Positions 36,861 through 46,389 of a DNA stretch of 61,347 nucleotides are shown piece after piece. Numbering within the stretch: position 1 is the stretch's first letter; each line of letters begins with the position of its first letter. Origin of the DNA: Arcicella sp043769985 (lineage in GTDB: Bacteria > Bacteroidota > Bacteroidia > Cytophagales > Spirosomataceae); contig JAYVIV010000081.1 of assembly GCA_043769985.1 (NCBI GenBank), positions 1 through 61,347 of the forward strand, in the 5' to 3' direction. Made by a program: the position numbers and the translations under genes. Under the pieces are notes generated by a model. The model did no database searches. It was not told where the DNA came from and saw nothing but the letters and a program-made list of their open reading frames with translations.

Positions 36861-38870
36861 ATGAAAAAATACATACCTATCTTTTCAATTTTCATTTTAA
36901 CATTTTTAGTCATCGAAGTAAAAGCCCAGTCCACGGTTTATACCCTTACAGACGTGGTTTCTATTTCAACCATTAATGACAAAATATTTGAAAGTTGGGC
37001 ATCGCCCACTACTGTGATTATTAGACGGACGGGTGGATTAAAGGCTCTTACGATTCCAATTGCCATCACGGGAACTGCCACTTTTTGCGTTGATTATGGT
37101 TCTTCGCCCGTGGGTTCGAGCGTCACGATGCCAATGGGAAGTAGAGAAATTTGGATTAGGCTCCGACCTGATACTGACGAATTAACGGAGGGAAACGAGA
37201 CCGTGAGAATAACCCTACAAACTTCAACTGCTTACACCATTTCGGGGTCAAGTTTTGTAGAAATCGCTTTGGCAGATAAAAAAACCCTTCCTGATGATGA
37301 AGAAGCCAGTAGATTCTTGATTCAAGCGGGATTTGGGGCAGACCCCGATGAATTAGCACATGTAAAATCCTTGGGTTTTGAGGAGTGGATTAATCAACAA
37401 TTGACCCGTCCGAAGGGTTATTTACAACCCGTAATTATTGCTCGAATAGCCGCTGGAAAACACGTTTATCATCCTGCCACAAAAATTGCACTTTGGACAC
37501 AATTCATGCGTAGGCGAAATCCGCCAGGCGGGGGAACGGTCAATACTGACATTTTACGCCAGCGAGTTGCGTATTCATTACTTCAAATATTTGTAATTTC
37601 TCAGAATGTTGATGTACTTTCAAACAGATCAGAAGGCGTCACCCATTATTATGACCGTTTGATGGACGGAGCGTTGGGAAATTTCAGAGATTTACTACTG
37701 AATGTTACTTTACACCCTTGTATGGGCGTGTATTTGAGTCATTTGGGTAACGTCAAACCCGACCCTGTTAATAATATTTTTCCTGATGAAAATTACGCCC
37801 GTGAAATTATGCAGCTTTTCAGTATCGGACTTTGGGAACTTAATCAAGATGGTTCTCGAAAACTTCTGAACGGAAACCCCATTCCTTCTTATACAAATGC
37901 CGACATCACTCAATTTGCACAAGTATTTACGGGCTTAAATTTCGGTGGTCCCACGAATGCTGACACCACTTCTGATAGTGCCAATGAGGATTTTCTTAGC
38001 TTAATGAGAGGCTACGATAGTTTCCACGATAAAAATCCCAAAACTTTGCTCAATGGCATGACATTGGGAGCAAATCGGACCACGATGCAAGACGTTTCAT
38101 CGGCAATTGATAATCTTTTTAATCATCCCAATACGGGTCCATTCATAAGTAGATTGCTCATTCAGAGGCTTGTTACCTCAAATCCATCTCCCGAATACAT
38201 CGGACGAGTAGCCGCCAAATTTGCCGATAATGGTAGTGGCGTTCGGGGCGATATGGGAGCGGTTGTAAAGGCAATTTTATTGGATACCGAAGCCCGAAGC
38301 TACGAAAAAACCGAAGAACCAACCTTTGGGAAAATGCGAGAACCTTACATGACGTTGATGAATATGGCAAAAACCTTCAACGCTCAACCAAGTAGCGGTG
38401 ATTATGACCAGGCAACTTATTTTTATGACCTTTATTTGCAGGAGCCTTTTCAATCACCGAGCGTTTTTAACTTTTATTTACCTAATTTCAGACCCCCAGG
38501 AGAAATGACAAGTCTGGGAAAATTTGCTCCCGAGTTTCAAATATTAACTGCCGTTACTGCCGTCGAATCTCAGAACAATCTTTACCGATCAATTGAATAC
38601 CAAATTGGTCGGTGGGGAGGTGCCGCAGACCCAACTCAAGCATTGACTTTTAATTTTTCGGAAGAATTACCATTAGCTAACAATCCCGATGCGTTGATTC
38701 GATTACTTTCTCGCAAACTAATTGGGGGCGTTTTGAAACCAAGAAGTTTTCAAGTAATCAGAGAAACTCTTATGAAAATGCCTTTAACGGGAACAACTTG
38801 GCAAAAAGACCGAGTGGATATGGCGGCTTATTTAATCGGAGCGAGTGCAGAGTTTAATATTCAAAAATAA
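36861..38870 (+). CDS. DUF1800 family exported protein with N-terminal Calx-beta domain
   Basis: A 669-residue protein with a signal peptide (ends EVKAQ). Residues about 40-125 resemble a Calx-beta domain (DELTEGNETVRITLQTSTAY). The rest is DUF1800 (EEASRFLIQAGFGADPDELAHV, ENYAREIMQLFSIGLWELNQDG, SPSVFNFYLPNFRPPGE). DUF1800 proteins are almost always encoded next to DUF1501 proteins, as here with a 6-base gap. The molecular function is not established; export and matrix or surface roles have been proposed. Confidence 0.9.
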   Translation: MKKYIPIFSIFILTFLVIEVKAQSTVYTLTDVVSISTINDKIFESWASPTTVIIRRTGGLKALTIPIAITGTATFCVDYGSSPVGSSVTMPMGSREIWIRLRPDTDELTEGNETVRITLQTSTAYTISGSSFVEIALADKKTLPDDEEASRFLIQAGFGADPDELAHVKSLGFEEWINQQLTRPKGYLQPVIIARIAAGKHVYHPATKIALWTQFMRRRNPPGGGTVNTDILRQRVAYSLLQIFVISQNVDVLSNRSEGVTHYYDRLMDGALGNFRDLLLNVTLHPCMGVYLSHLGNVKPDPVNNIFPDENYAREIMQLFSIGLWELNQDGSRKLLNGNPIPSYTNADITQFAQVFTGLNFGGPTNADTTSDSANEDFLSLMRGYDSFHDKNPKTLLNGMTLGANRTTMQDVSSAIDNLFNHPNTGPFISRLLIQRLVTSNPSPEYIGRVAAKFADNGSGVRGDMGAVVKAILLDTEARSYEKTEEPTFGKMREPYMTLMNMAKTFNAQPSSGDYDQATYFYDLYLQEPFQSPSVFNFYLPNFRPPGEMTSLGKFAPEFQILTAVTAVESQNNLYRSIEYQIGRWGGAADPTQALTFNFSEELPLANNPDALIRLLSRKLIGGVLKPRSFQVIRETLMKMPLTGTTWQKDRVDMAAYLIGASAEFNIQK

Positions 38871-38876
38871 AATATC

Positions 38877-40268
38877 ATGTCAAAAGCAAATAATATCAAT
38901 CGCCGTAATTTTATTGGGCAAATGAGTTGTGCCGCTGTGGGTTCAACTTCTTTGCTCAGCACGCTCACCAATTTCTTATTAACCAATTCAGCCGTTGCTC
39001 AGAATGCTCCAAACTTTACGGATTATCGAGCCTTGATTTGCCTGTTTTTACCAGGTGGAAACGACTCTTTCAATATGCTCGTCCCCCGAGGTTCGGCGTA
39101 CAGTGAATACAGTACCGTTCGCCAAGATTTAGCTCTTCCCGAAGCATCTTTATTACCCATCACACCCCTCAATACGGCAAGTCGCCCGTTGGGCTTGCAT
39201 CCTGGGATGACAGGTATGAAAAGCCTCTTTGACGACAGTAAATTGTCCTTCATTGCCAACGTAGGCAGTTTAGTACGCCCAACCACCTTAGCTGATTTCA
39301 ATAATAACGCCTCCATTCCCTACGGAATTTTTTCGCATTCTGATCAACAAGAACAATGGCAAAGTTCAATTCCTGATGTGAGAAGTGGGATTGGTTGGGC
39401 AGGGAAAGCGGCAGATTTATTGGTAAGTGCCAATCAAAGCTCCAATGTTTCGATGAATATTTCTATCTCAGGAAATAATCTATTACAAGTGGGAAATAAA
39501 GTAGTTCCATACACCGTGAATGCCGATGGAGCGGTGGCTTTGAAGGGTTATGGAGAAGGTGGCACCTTTGATGCCATTCGCAAAACTGCCATTGATAACC
39601 AGTTAGCCCAAAGTTATGACAATGTTTTGGAGCGAACTTATTCCCGAATGAAACGCAATTCCTTGGATGCCTACACTCAATTTAAAGAAGCTACCGACAC
39701 GCCCATTCCCACTGATACGCTGGGAGGAAGCGGTTTAGGAAATTCATTAAGGCAAGTCGCCAAAGTGATTGCGGGAAGAAATATTTTGGGGGTGAAAAGG
39801 CAGATATTTTACGTACAGTGGGGCGGCTGGGACTTCCACGATAACGTACTCAATAACATGAATGCCATGATTCCTGTGGTGAGTAATGCTATGAAATCTT
39901 TTTATGATTTAATGGCGGTTATGGGCGTTCAAGATAACGTCACGCTTTTCTCTGCCTCCGAATTTGGACGGAGTTTAACTTCCAATGCTCAGGGTTCAGA
40001 CCATGCTTGGGGTGGACATCAGTTTGTGATGGGAGGAGCCGTAAATGGCAAAAGAATTTATGGTGCTTATCCAGATTTATACCAAGGAAATCCGCTTGAT
40101 ACGGGTCGTGGACGCATTATTCCTACCACATCAGTTGACCAATTGGCGGCAGAATTAGCGATTTGGTTGGGTGTTTCAAAGTCCGATTTGCCATTAGTAT
40201 TACCCAATATTTCAAGGTTTTATGATATTAGTAGTACCGCAAACCCTTTGGGTTTTATGATGGCGTAA
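38877..40268 (+). CDS. DUF1501 family exported protein (Tat-type signal)
   Basis: A 463-residue partner of the DUF1800 protein. The N-terminus has a twin-arginine-like motif (NRRNFIGQ) and hydrophobic stretch ending AVAQ, suggesting folded export. DUF1501 features include YRALICLFLPGGNDSFNMLVP, LGLHPGMTGMKSLFDD, SHSDQQEQWQ and the sulfatase-like end FSASEFGRSLTSN...GSDHAWGGHQFVMGG. The fold is alkaline-phosphatase-like, but the usual metal ligands are not obvious. It ends the four-gene exported cluster. Confidence 0.9.
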   Translation: MSKANNINRRNFIGQMSCAAVGSTSLLSTLTNFLLTNSAVAQNAPNFTDYRALICLFLPGGNDSFNMLVPRGSAYSEYSTVRQDLALPEASLLPITPLNTASRPLGLHPGMTGMKSLFDDSKLSFIANVGSLVRPTTLADFNNNASIPYGIFSHSDQQEQWQSSIPDVRSGIGWAGKAADLLVSANQSSNVSMNISISGNNLLQVGNKVVPYTVNADGAVALKGYGEGGTFDAIRKTAIDNQLAQSYDNVLERTYSRMKRNSLDAYTQFKEATDTPIPTDTLGGSGLGNSLRQVAKVIAGRNILGVKRQIFYVQWGGWDFHDNVLNNMNAMIPVVSNAMKSFYDLMAVMGVQDNVTLFSASEFGRSLTSNAQGSDHAWGGHQFVMGGAVNGKRIYGAYPDLYQGNPLDTGRGRIIPTTSVDQLAAELAIWLGVSKSDLPLVLPNISRFYDISSTANPLGFMMA

Positions 40269-40394
40269 AGATTAATATAATTTAGGGCGAATAGAACACT
40301 GGAAACAAGTCGCAAATACAACTCCATTTTTTGAGAAATTAATTTTATAAAATTCGTTAGAAAAAAATCTCCTAATTTTTTTCTTGGTCTGTTA

Positions 40395-40554
40395 GGAACG
40401 GGAATTAAATAAGTTATCCAAATCTATACGAAGTAATTTTTGAACGATTTGAGGTCTAAAACCGCAATTTAGCATCACTAAATGAGGATTTTAGTAACGA
40501 AAAATCATTCAAAAAGGACGAGTAGAGATGGATAAGTTATTTAATTTCAGTTCC
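40395..40554. mobile_element. MITE-like element, complete copy (160 bp)
   Basis: The ends GGAAC...GTTCC open terminal inverted repeats of about 65-70 bases, imperfect between the arms, around a short central palindrome (TTTAGCATCACTAAA). It is flanked by TTA on both sides (a possible target duplication). A second copy at the right window edge (61252-61347) matches one arm and the centre at 94 of 96 bases in the opposite orientation. It contains no coding sequence, so it would need a transposase from elsewhere. Confidence 0.75.
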
Positions 40555-40588
40555 TTATTAATTAAAACTGCTTTTTGAAAAACTAACT

Positions 40589-40670
40589 ATGTACAAAGTA
40601 AATAAATTCAGAATAAACGTAAAATATATTTTACTGCTTTTTATTGCAGTTTTTGCCACTACAATTTTCA
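40589..40670 (+). pseudogene. Possible signal-peptide stub of a lost gene
   Basis: An ATG at 40589 starts MYKVNKFRINVKYILLLFIA, a basic-then-hydrophobic stretch like a signal peptide. The frame continues only because it runs antisense through the recombinase remnant. With the susD tail at 40843 in the same orientation, it may be the other end of a gene that was interrupted. This is tentative. Confidence 0.25.
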
Positions 40671-40840
40671 TGCTGAAGGGATGCCACTACTTTTTTATGT
40701 CTCTTCAAAAATATCTTTTCGTCTTCTTTGCCTTCTTTTCTGCCAATGTGTTTTCCTGCTCTGCGGGCTTGCTCAATGCCTGATTTTATTCTTTCGGTTC
40801 GGTCTTCTTGTTCAGCTCTGGCTCTCTCACTCGGGAACAT
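40661..40840 (-). pseudogene. Serine recombinase (resolvase/invertase) C-terminal fragment
   Basis: Translated on the minus strand from 40840, the fragment reads RTERIKSGIEQARRAGKHIG followed by RKEGKEDEKIFLKRHKKVV. This matches the helix E to linker region of serine site-specific recombinases (typical pattern RT..GI..AR..GK.IGR..G). The catalytic serine domain is absent and the DNA-binding part is cut short, so it is inactive. It abuts the susD fragment at 40843, suggesting a rearrangement joint. Confidence 0.6.
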
Positions 40841-40842
40841 GA

Positions 40843-40956
40843 ATAGCAGCTATTCAAAATCGAATTTTTACGCCTTCAAGACATAATGTGTGGCCAATTC
40901 CTCAACGTGAAATTGATGTAAATAGTGCTTTGATTCAGCATACAGAATGGCAATAA
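40843..40956 (+). pseudogene. SusD C-terminal fragment
   Basis: Thirty-seven codons read AAIQNRIFTPSRHNVWPIPQ followed by REIDVNSALIQHTEWQ and a stop. This is the characteristic end of SusD proteins (xPIPQREID.N..L.Q). Everything upstream is replaced by recombinase-derived DNA in the opposite orientation. Confidence 0.7.
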
Positions 40957-40988
40957 TTTTTGGGATGCAAATTTGTACTTTAAGAAAT

Positions 40989-41051
40989 AAATTGGGGACT
41001 CTTTAAAATTTGGCAAAAACTTAAAACCAAATTTCAGAGAGTCCCCAATTT
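40989..41051. repeat. Imperfect 25-base inverted repeat after the SusD fragment
   Basis: Arms AAATTGGGGACTCT... and ...AGAGTCCCCAATTT extend to about 25 bases with two or three mismatches and a 13-base loop. It may be the former terminator of the lost susD gene. Confidence 0.65.
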
Positions 41052-41099
41052 CATTTTAGGGGAATTGTAAAAAATAACGTATCATCTTTGACTTTGAAT

Positions 41100-41133
41100 A
41101 ACTTCCCGAAAGTTTTTTTACTTTCGGGAAGTT
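41100..41133. repeat. Perfect 14-base hairpin
   Basis: Arms AACTTCCCGAAAGT and its complement with a T6 loop, about 100 bases after the FAD oxidoreductase stop. No T run follows on the minus strand. It is either a weak terminator or a REP-like palindrome. Confidence 0.6.
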
Positions 41134-41230
41134 CAACGGAGAACGTCTGGTACTTTTAAATTTACAATTTCCTTCGATTAAATTATGTCGAATCAAAAGA
41201 AAGTATGGTAAAAACAAAACCGTTTCAAAA

Positions 41231-43522
41231 TCAGAAAACCCTCACACCAAAAAGACCAACGGGAATATTCTGATAATTTTGTTTAAAAACAATCTTTATA
41301 CTTTTGGTTTTGATTACTTCTGAAAACTTGACAGAATTCAGACTTTGATGATTATTATTTGTATGAAAAAGTAAATTATCTGAATCGTCAAAAATAGAAT
41401 ATTCCTGTACACAAAAAGGCATAACATTTTCTGGATGATGAATTAAAACTGTTTCCATCGGATGATCAAAATCAGTATCAAAATATAAGGTTATTTCACT
41501 AATATTCTGAAAATCAGTCCATTCCAACATTAGACTTGGTTGGGAATCATTAATATCTGCAACCCAAACATTCGGTTGATTAGTTGGTCTAAAAACTCCA
41601 TTTATAAGATTTTTAGCTTGGAATACCTCAATTGATGGTTCAAATTTCATCGCTAAATTCTGCCCACCTGGACGGCGTTTAGGTGTCCAAAATTCAAAAG
41701 ATTCTACGCCAATATCTTCGGTTGGTGCTTGTTTTCCATAATTTGAAACCGCTGGATTTACCGTATTAAAAACACTCAAAATGCCAGAAATTCTTTGATC
41801 TGAATATTGGAGTTTTACGTTTTCATTTTTCTGAATTACCAAAAAAGCGTAGCATATTTCAAAATCCTTAATTTCATTAAAATCAAATTCAAAAGGCACA
41901 CAATTTTCTCCTTTTTGTAAGCTAATTGACTGCTTTGACACCGTTATATCTGGCGTATGATTTCCACTTTTACTGGATATTCTTAACTCAACTTCCAAAA
42001 TGGTTTCTAAATCTGCAAACGGATATATCATGATTTTTTGCATTTTAGAAGAAGATATTGGAAACATTTGAGCCACCGATTCCGTCAAAGGTTGAAGGTT
42101 ATTGTTTGAACTTAACTCACTCAAATTCAATTCACTACTTACGGAAATGTTAGCATTTCTTGCTAAATTTTCGTCTTCCTCCAAAGCTAAATTCGGAATG
42201 TGCTGTCCAGTTTTTAGTAGTTCATTTTGAAGATTTTTAATCAAATTTTTAGAAATTATTTCCTTTGGCAAAATCTGATTTTTAAGGCAGATTTTTGCTG
42301 CCATGCCAATCGCTTGTCCACCATGTGCTGCCGTAGCCATTACCCTACTCGACCCAAATGCCACGTGTGAAGCTGAGATGATTCTCCCTGCAATGAACAA
42401 ATTACTGACATTTTTGGAATATAAACATCGCAACGGAATGCCATAAATTCCCTTACTATGCCACTGGTTGCAACTACTTTTATCTAATTCTGAAAATACG
42501 CCATCCGCAGGATGCAAATCAATTGACCAACCTCCAAAAGCAACATCATCAAAATGTGGTATTTGTTCAACTACATCTTGTTGGGTAAGCATAAAATCTC
42601 CCTCAAATCTTCTACTTTCACGCTTGCCTGGAATTGTTCCGACCCATTCGAGTGTCAGATTTTCTGCTTCTGGAAATTTGCCAGAATTTTTGATGAAATC
42701 CCAAACGCCATAAACCACTTTCCATAGTTCCCATTTAATTAATTCAGTATCGTGAACGGTGTCTAAACGTCCACCATATTCAATCCACCATAACCGACAG
42801 CCAAAATCCTGAGCGGTAAAACTTTTGAATTTTGGAATACTTTTGGTGACATCAAGGGCGTAATTTGGAGCAACGTATTTCACAGGTTTGCCCACATCTT
42901 TGGAATAAAAATACATCGAATGCCCTAATAGTTCGCCATATTCAGCGTTTGGAGCGAACTTTTCACCAAATTCATCTTTTGATTCAGCACCCATTCTGAA
43001 AGCCGCCCCTGCCAAAAAAGCTACAATTCCATCACCCGAGGCATCACAAAAAAGTGGGGCAGAAAGATGATATTGGGTTGAATTTTGAGAGCAAAAACCA
43101 ATTACCTTTGAAATGGTTTGGTCATCTTTTTTCTCTAAATCATAGATGGAAGTATTCAATAACAGCGTAATATTTTGTTCTGAAATTGTTTTTTCTAATA
43201 AAATTGTATCGAAAATTAACGGGTTTCCTTCGGCATTTCGGTACATATTTTCTATTAAAAGTTCATCAATAACACCTCCTTCTCTCGCCCAGCGGTTGTT
43301 GTTGCCCATGTGTGAGGTTGCTCCCAAAACCCAAAGTCGAACTTCCGAAGACGCATTGCCACCCAAAACAGGACGGTCAGTTACTATGACAACTTTTATT
43401 CCTGCACGAGCGGCGGTAATGGCACAACATACGCCCGAAAGTCCCCCACCAACAATCACTAAATCGGTTGATAAATTGGCTTTTTTATTTTCACGCTTTA
43501 AAGTTGAAGAAGATTTTATCAT
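41231..43522 (-). CDS. FAD-dependent oxidoreductase with C-terminal beta-sandwich (PUL-associated)
   Basis: A 763-residue protein with no signal peptide. Residues about 15-60 form an FAD-binding Rossmann fold (TDLVIVGGGLSGVCCAITAA). This is followed by VLGGNASSEVRLWVLGATSH, typical of the FAD_oxidored (PF12831) family, and a second nucleotide site near LFIAGRIISASHVAFGSSR and MATAAHGGQAIGMAA. The C-terminal 300 residues are beta-rich and look like a galactose-binding or similar accessory domain. Proteins of this family occur in many Bacteroidota glycan loci; the substrate is unknown. It starts 12 bases after the GH2 gene, so the two are co-transcribed. Oxidation of a sugar or glycoside is an inference from context. 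Confidence 0.75.
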   Translation of the reverse strand: MIKSSSTLKRENKKANLSTDLVIVGGGLSGVCCAITAARAGIKVVIVTDRPVLGGNASSEVRLWVLGATSHMGNNNRWAREGGVIDELLIENMYRNAEGNPLIFDTILLEKTISEQNITLLLNTSIYDLEKKDDQTISKVIGFCSQNSTQYHLSAPLFCDASGDGIVAFLAGAAFRMGAESKDEFGEKFAPNAEYGELLGHSMYFYSKDVGKPVKYVAPNYALDVTKSIPKFKSFTAQDFGCRLWWIEYGGRLDTVHDTELIKWELWKVVYGVWDFIKNSGKFPEAENLTLEWVGTIPGKRESRRFEGDFMLTQQDVVEQIPHFDDVAFGGWSIDLHPADGVFSELDKSSCNQWHSKGIYGIPLRCLYSKNVSNLFIAGRIISASHVAFGSSRVMATAAHGGQAIGMAAKICLKNQILPKEIISKNLIKNLQNELLKTGQHIPNLALEEDENLARNANISVSSELNLSELSSNNNLQPLTESVAQMFPISSSKMQKIMIYPFADLETILEVELRISSKSGNHTPDITVSKQSISLQKGENCVPFEFDFNEIKDFEICYAFLVIQKNENVKLQYSDQRISGILSVFNTVNPAVSNYGKQAPTEDIGVESFEFWTPKRRPGGQNLAMKFEPSIEVFQAKNLINGVFRPTNQPNVWVADINDSQPSLMLEWTDFQNISEITLYFDTDFDHPMETVLIHHPENVMPFCVQEYSIFDDSDNLLFHTNNNHQSLNSVKFSEVIKTKSIKIVFKQNYQNIPVGLFGVRVF

Positions 43523-43534
43523 ACAATATTATCC

Positions 43535-46369
43535 TTATTTTATATCTGAAAATTTTGAAAATCCTACTGCATTTTTTGAAGCTAATCTAAATTCGTAAGA
43601 CAATTTTTGATTCGGTTTTTTGAACTGAAAATGACTAATTTGTGCCGCTGAAATGTCCATTTTTTGCCATTCTGAAATTGAATTATTTTTATTAGGAATA
43701 CTTTTTGAACGATATTCTAACTGATATCCTACGGCTTTTTTTATTGGTTCAAAACAAATAACTGACTCTTCGTTATTCTGTATAACATACTTTAAATCAG
43801 GAATTTGTGGCAATATTCCTCCATCTGGAACTACCATTTTTTCTTCCGACCATTCCGAATGTGTAAACTCATCTGTTATGGTTTGCAGCCTGAAATAATA
43901 GGGCTTCCCATTTTCTAAATCTCCCACAAATAATGTTCCTTTGGCATCCGTTTGAACAATTAAAGCATTGGTATAATCACCTCTTTTTGTCGTGTATCCC
44001 ACCCTAAAAAATCGGTCACGCAAGAGGACAGAATAACCAATAAAAAAACCTTTATTGGCAGCTTCAACATATAATATCGACGGAGGAAGAGGATTTGTTT
44101 CAACTTTAATATTTTTGATTTCAGACAACGTTTCACCTACTTCATTGATGGCAACTACCGAGATTTGATAAGTCTCTCCAAACGCTAAACCTTCGATGTT
44201 TTCCGAAAGATTTAGTGTCGGAAGTGTCTCTTGGTTTAATCCACCTATGCCATATCTAATTTTATGCAAAACTGCCGATGAATTCTTCTCAAAAACAACC
44301 CGTATTACGCCCGTTTTTGGAGGCATTCCATTCGGCTGTTGACGAAACCCTTGGGCATATAAAATTTTTGTGGGTAATGGCTTTTGAAAGTAAATTGTAG
44401 TATCAACAACTGAATAATTTAAGGGAGAAATCAAGTCAATTTTTACGGAATGAGCATTTTCTGGTTTAATCCAATTTAACGTTTTTACAAAATTAAAATC
44501 ATCGGGTTTTATAGCTGGGATTGTTATAAATCCACCCGTAATAACCTTATTATCAGCATTCTGGAATTGATAAACTACTTTATAATCTCGCAGAATAAAA
44601 GCGGGCAAATCCAATTTTTTTCTTGGAATGATAGTAATTTCGCCCATTGAATTTACTTGAAAAAACCTCACAGGAGCTTGTTCTTTTCGGAAGGAATAAA
44701 ACGCTCTTTTCTTCTGCCTTGCCACATCAACAACTCCCCAAGAACGATTTTCGGAGAACTCTTTTGTACCGTTATAATTGCTCCGATAATCGTTAAAAGT
44801 CCAGTAGGAAGCTCCTATTAAAAACGGCTTGAATCGCATTGAATCCAAAGAAGCCTTTGCATTATAGTCTGTGTCTAAGTCTTCTCCGATTTGCCCCAAA
44901 CCAAATTCGGCATAAAACAAAATCTTATTTGGATATAGACTGTGCTGTAAATCAGTTATTTGACCCAAGTTTTTTGTGTATTTATTGACCAAACCCATGT
45001 CCGAAAATTTAATCATATCATTTTCATTATTGGCGGTATGACTTACGTTAACTGCCAAGCGTGTACTGTCCAAACTTCTGACATATTGCGTAGCTTTTTC
45101 AACATATTTCATCACGGTTGGATACTTCCCAATTTCATTTCCAACGCCCCAACCAATCACAGATGGATGATTAAAGTCTTTTATTATCAGACGTTTGAGC
45201 CAATCAAAGGCAATGGGATTCTCTGGGTCAGCCAATTTGTCGTAACCCCAAAGGGGAATTTCATTAAATACTAAAATACCTCTTTCATCCAAATAATCTA
45301 AACATTCTTTCGGTAAAAGCAAATGAGTAAGTCGGGCCATATTACAACCCAAACTTTTCAATAAATCAACATCTTCTTTAAATCTCCACAGTGGAATAGT
45401 ATTGCCAGTGGTACGATCATCTGGAACGAGATTCATACCCATTAAACGGACGGATTCACCATTAATCTTGAATTCAAATTTTGTATTATCCAATTCAATT
45501 TTACGAAGCCCAAAACGACTTACTTCATTTTCATTCGAGTTCGCAATTTTCACCTCAGAAATATATAAAAACGGGTCTTCAAAATGCCAAAGATGCGTTT
45601 CTGATTGATTGAGACTGGTTTTTACTAAAACCTCTTGGGTAGAATTTGCCAATAATTTAGTACTAAAAGGAAGCGATTTAACTTGACCATTTACTGAACT
45701 AATTAATACATTACCAGTTATATCACGAACTATTAAATCATAGTTTTGCAAGAAAATTTTGACGGAAACAGTAGCCGTTTTATTGACTAAATCCACGCTT
45801 GGAGAGATGTGTTGTCGAACAATTCTCACTTTATCCGAAACAGCAAGTTTAACGTCTCTTCTAATGCCTCCCCATGTCCAAATTGCTCCTCTCTTGAAAG
45901 TATTATCTGCCACGACTACGAGCGTATTTTCTCCATCAAAATTGAGCAAATTTGAAACTTCAAACTCAAAAGGAAGGTAACCCAAGTTATTTTCACCCAA
46001 TAATTTTCCATTTAACCAGACTTTTGAATCATTATAAACGCCCTCAAAAATTAAGCGAAATACTTGTTCTTTTTGATTTTCATTTACCCTAAAAGTACGC
46101 CTATACCACGCCTTACCTACATAATGAGCATATTCGTTTTGTAAATCCCAATTATAAGGCACTAGCATTTCGTCCCAATTTTGGGTTGAAAATTCGGGTT
46201 TATACCAACCTTGATTTTCTCCTTTATTGTTTGGGTCGGTTCGGAAAGCCCATGTTCCGTTGAGAGAAAACCCAAGCCCCAGCCCCCCAGCCCCCAGAGG
46301 GGGAGTTTTGTACTGCGACAAAACATTAAAAAAGGATAAGCAAGTAATTATATTCAGAATAATTTTCAT
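43535..46369 (-). CDS. GH2-family glycoside hydrolase with C-terminal Fn3-like domains
   Basis: A 944-residue exported enzyme. Signal peptide MKIILNIITCLSFFNVLSQ. Residues about 35-175 are the GH2 sugar-binding domain (LNGTWAF, WYRRTFRVNENQKEQVFRLI), about 180-290 the immunoglobulin-like domain, and about 295-600 the TIM barrel with acid/base E412 (GWGVGNEIGKY) and nucleophile E488 (ILFYAEFGLG). The C-terminal 250 residues are fibronectin-III-like. It could be a beta-galactosidase, beta-glucuronidase or beta-mannosidase; motifs do not decide. Residues 21-33 (KTPPLGAGGLGLG) are encoded by the GC-rich repeat copy 2, directly after the signal peptide. Confidence 0.85.
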   Translation of the reverse strand: MKIILNIITCLSFFNVLSQYKTPPLGAGGLGLGFSLNGTWAFRTDPNNKGENQGWYKPEFSTQNWDEMLVPYNWDLQNEYAHYVGKAWYRRTFRVNENQKEQVFRLIFEGVYNDSKVWLNGKLLGENNLGYLPFEFEVSNLLNFDGENTLVVVADNTFKRGAIWTWGGIRRDVKLAVSDKVRIVRQHISPSVDLVNKTATVSVKIFLQNYDLIVRDITGNVLISSVNGQVKSLPFSTKLLANSTQEVLVKTSLNQSETHLWHFEDPFLYISEVKIANSNENEVSRFGLRKIELDNTKFEFKINGESVRLMGMNLVPDDRTTGNTIPLWRFKEDVDLLKSLGCNMARLTHLLLPKECLDYLDERGILVFNEIPLWGYDKLADPENPIAFDWLKRLIIKDFNHPSVIGWGVGNEIGKYPTVMKYVEKATQYVRSLDSTRLAVNVSHTANNENDMIKFSDMGLVNKYTKNLGQITDLQHSLYPNKILFYAEFGLGQIGEDLDTDYNAKASLDSMRFKPFLIGASYWTFNDYRSNYNGTKEFSENRSWGVVDVARQKKRAFYSFRKEQAPVRFFQVNSMGEITIIPRKKLDLPAFILRDYKVVYQFQNADNKVITGGFITIPAIKPDDFNFVKTLNWIKPENAHSVKIDLISPLNYSVVDTTIYFQKPLPTKILYAQGFRQQPNGMPPKTGVIRVVFEKNSSAVLHKIRYGIGGLNQETLPTLNLSENIEGLAFGETYQISVVAINEVGETLSEIKNIKVETNPLPPSILYVEAANKGFFIGYSVLLRDRFFRVGYTTKRGDYTNALIVQTDAKGTLFVGDLENGKPYYFRLQTITDEFTHSEWSEEKMVVPDGGILPQIPDLKYVIQNNEESVICFEPIKKAVGYQLEYRSKSIPNKNNSISEWQKMDISAAQISHFQFKKPNQKLSYEFRLASKNAVGFSKFSDIK
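46274..46308 (-). repeat. GC-rich palindromic repeat, copy 2 (inside the GH2 gene)
   Basis: On the gene strand: AACTCCCCCTCTGGGGG followed by CTGGGGGGCTGGGGCTT, almost identical to copy 1 but read in another frame. It encodes residues 21-33 of the GH2 protein, just after signal cleavage. Confidence 0.8.
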
Positions 46370-46389
46370 AGTTTTCTTAGTAAAGTGAG

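Noticed and set aside
40589..40783. A complete 64-residue plus-strand membrane protein
   Set aside because: Its second half is antisense to a recognisable recombinase remnant, so only the first part can be original coding sequence.
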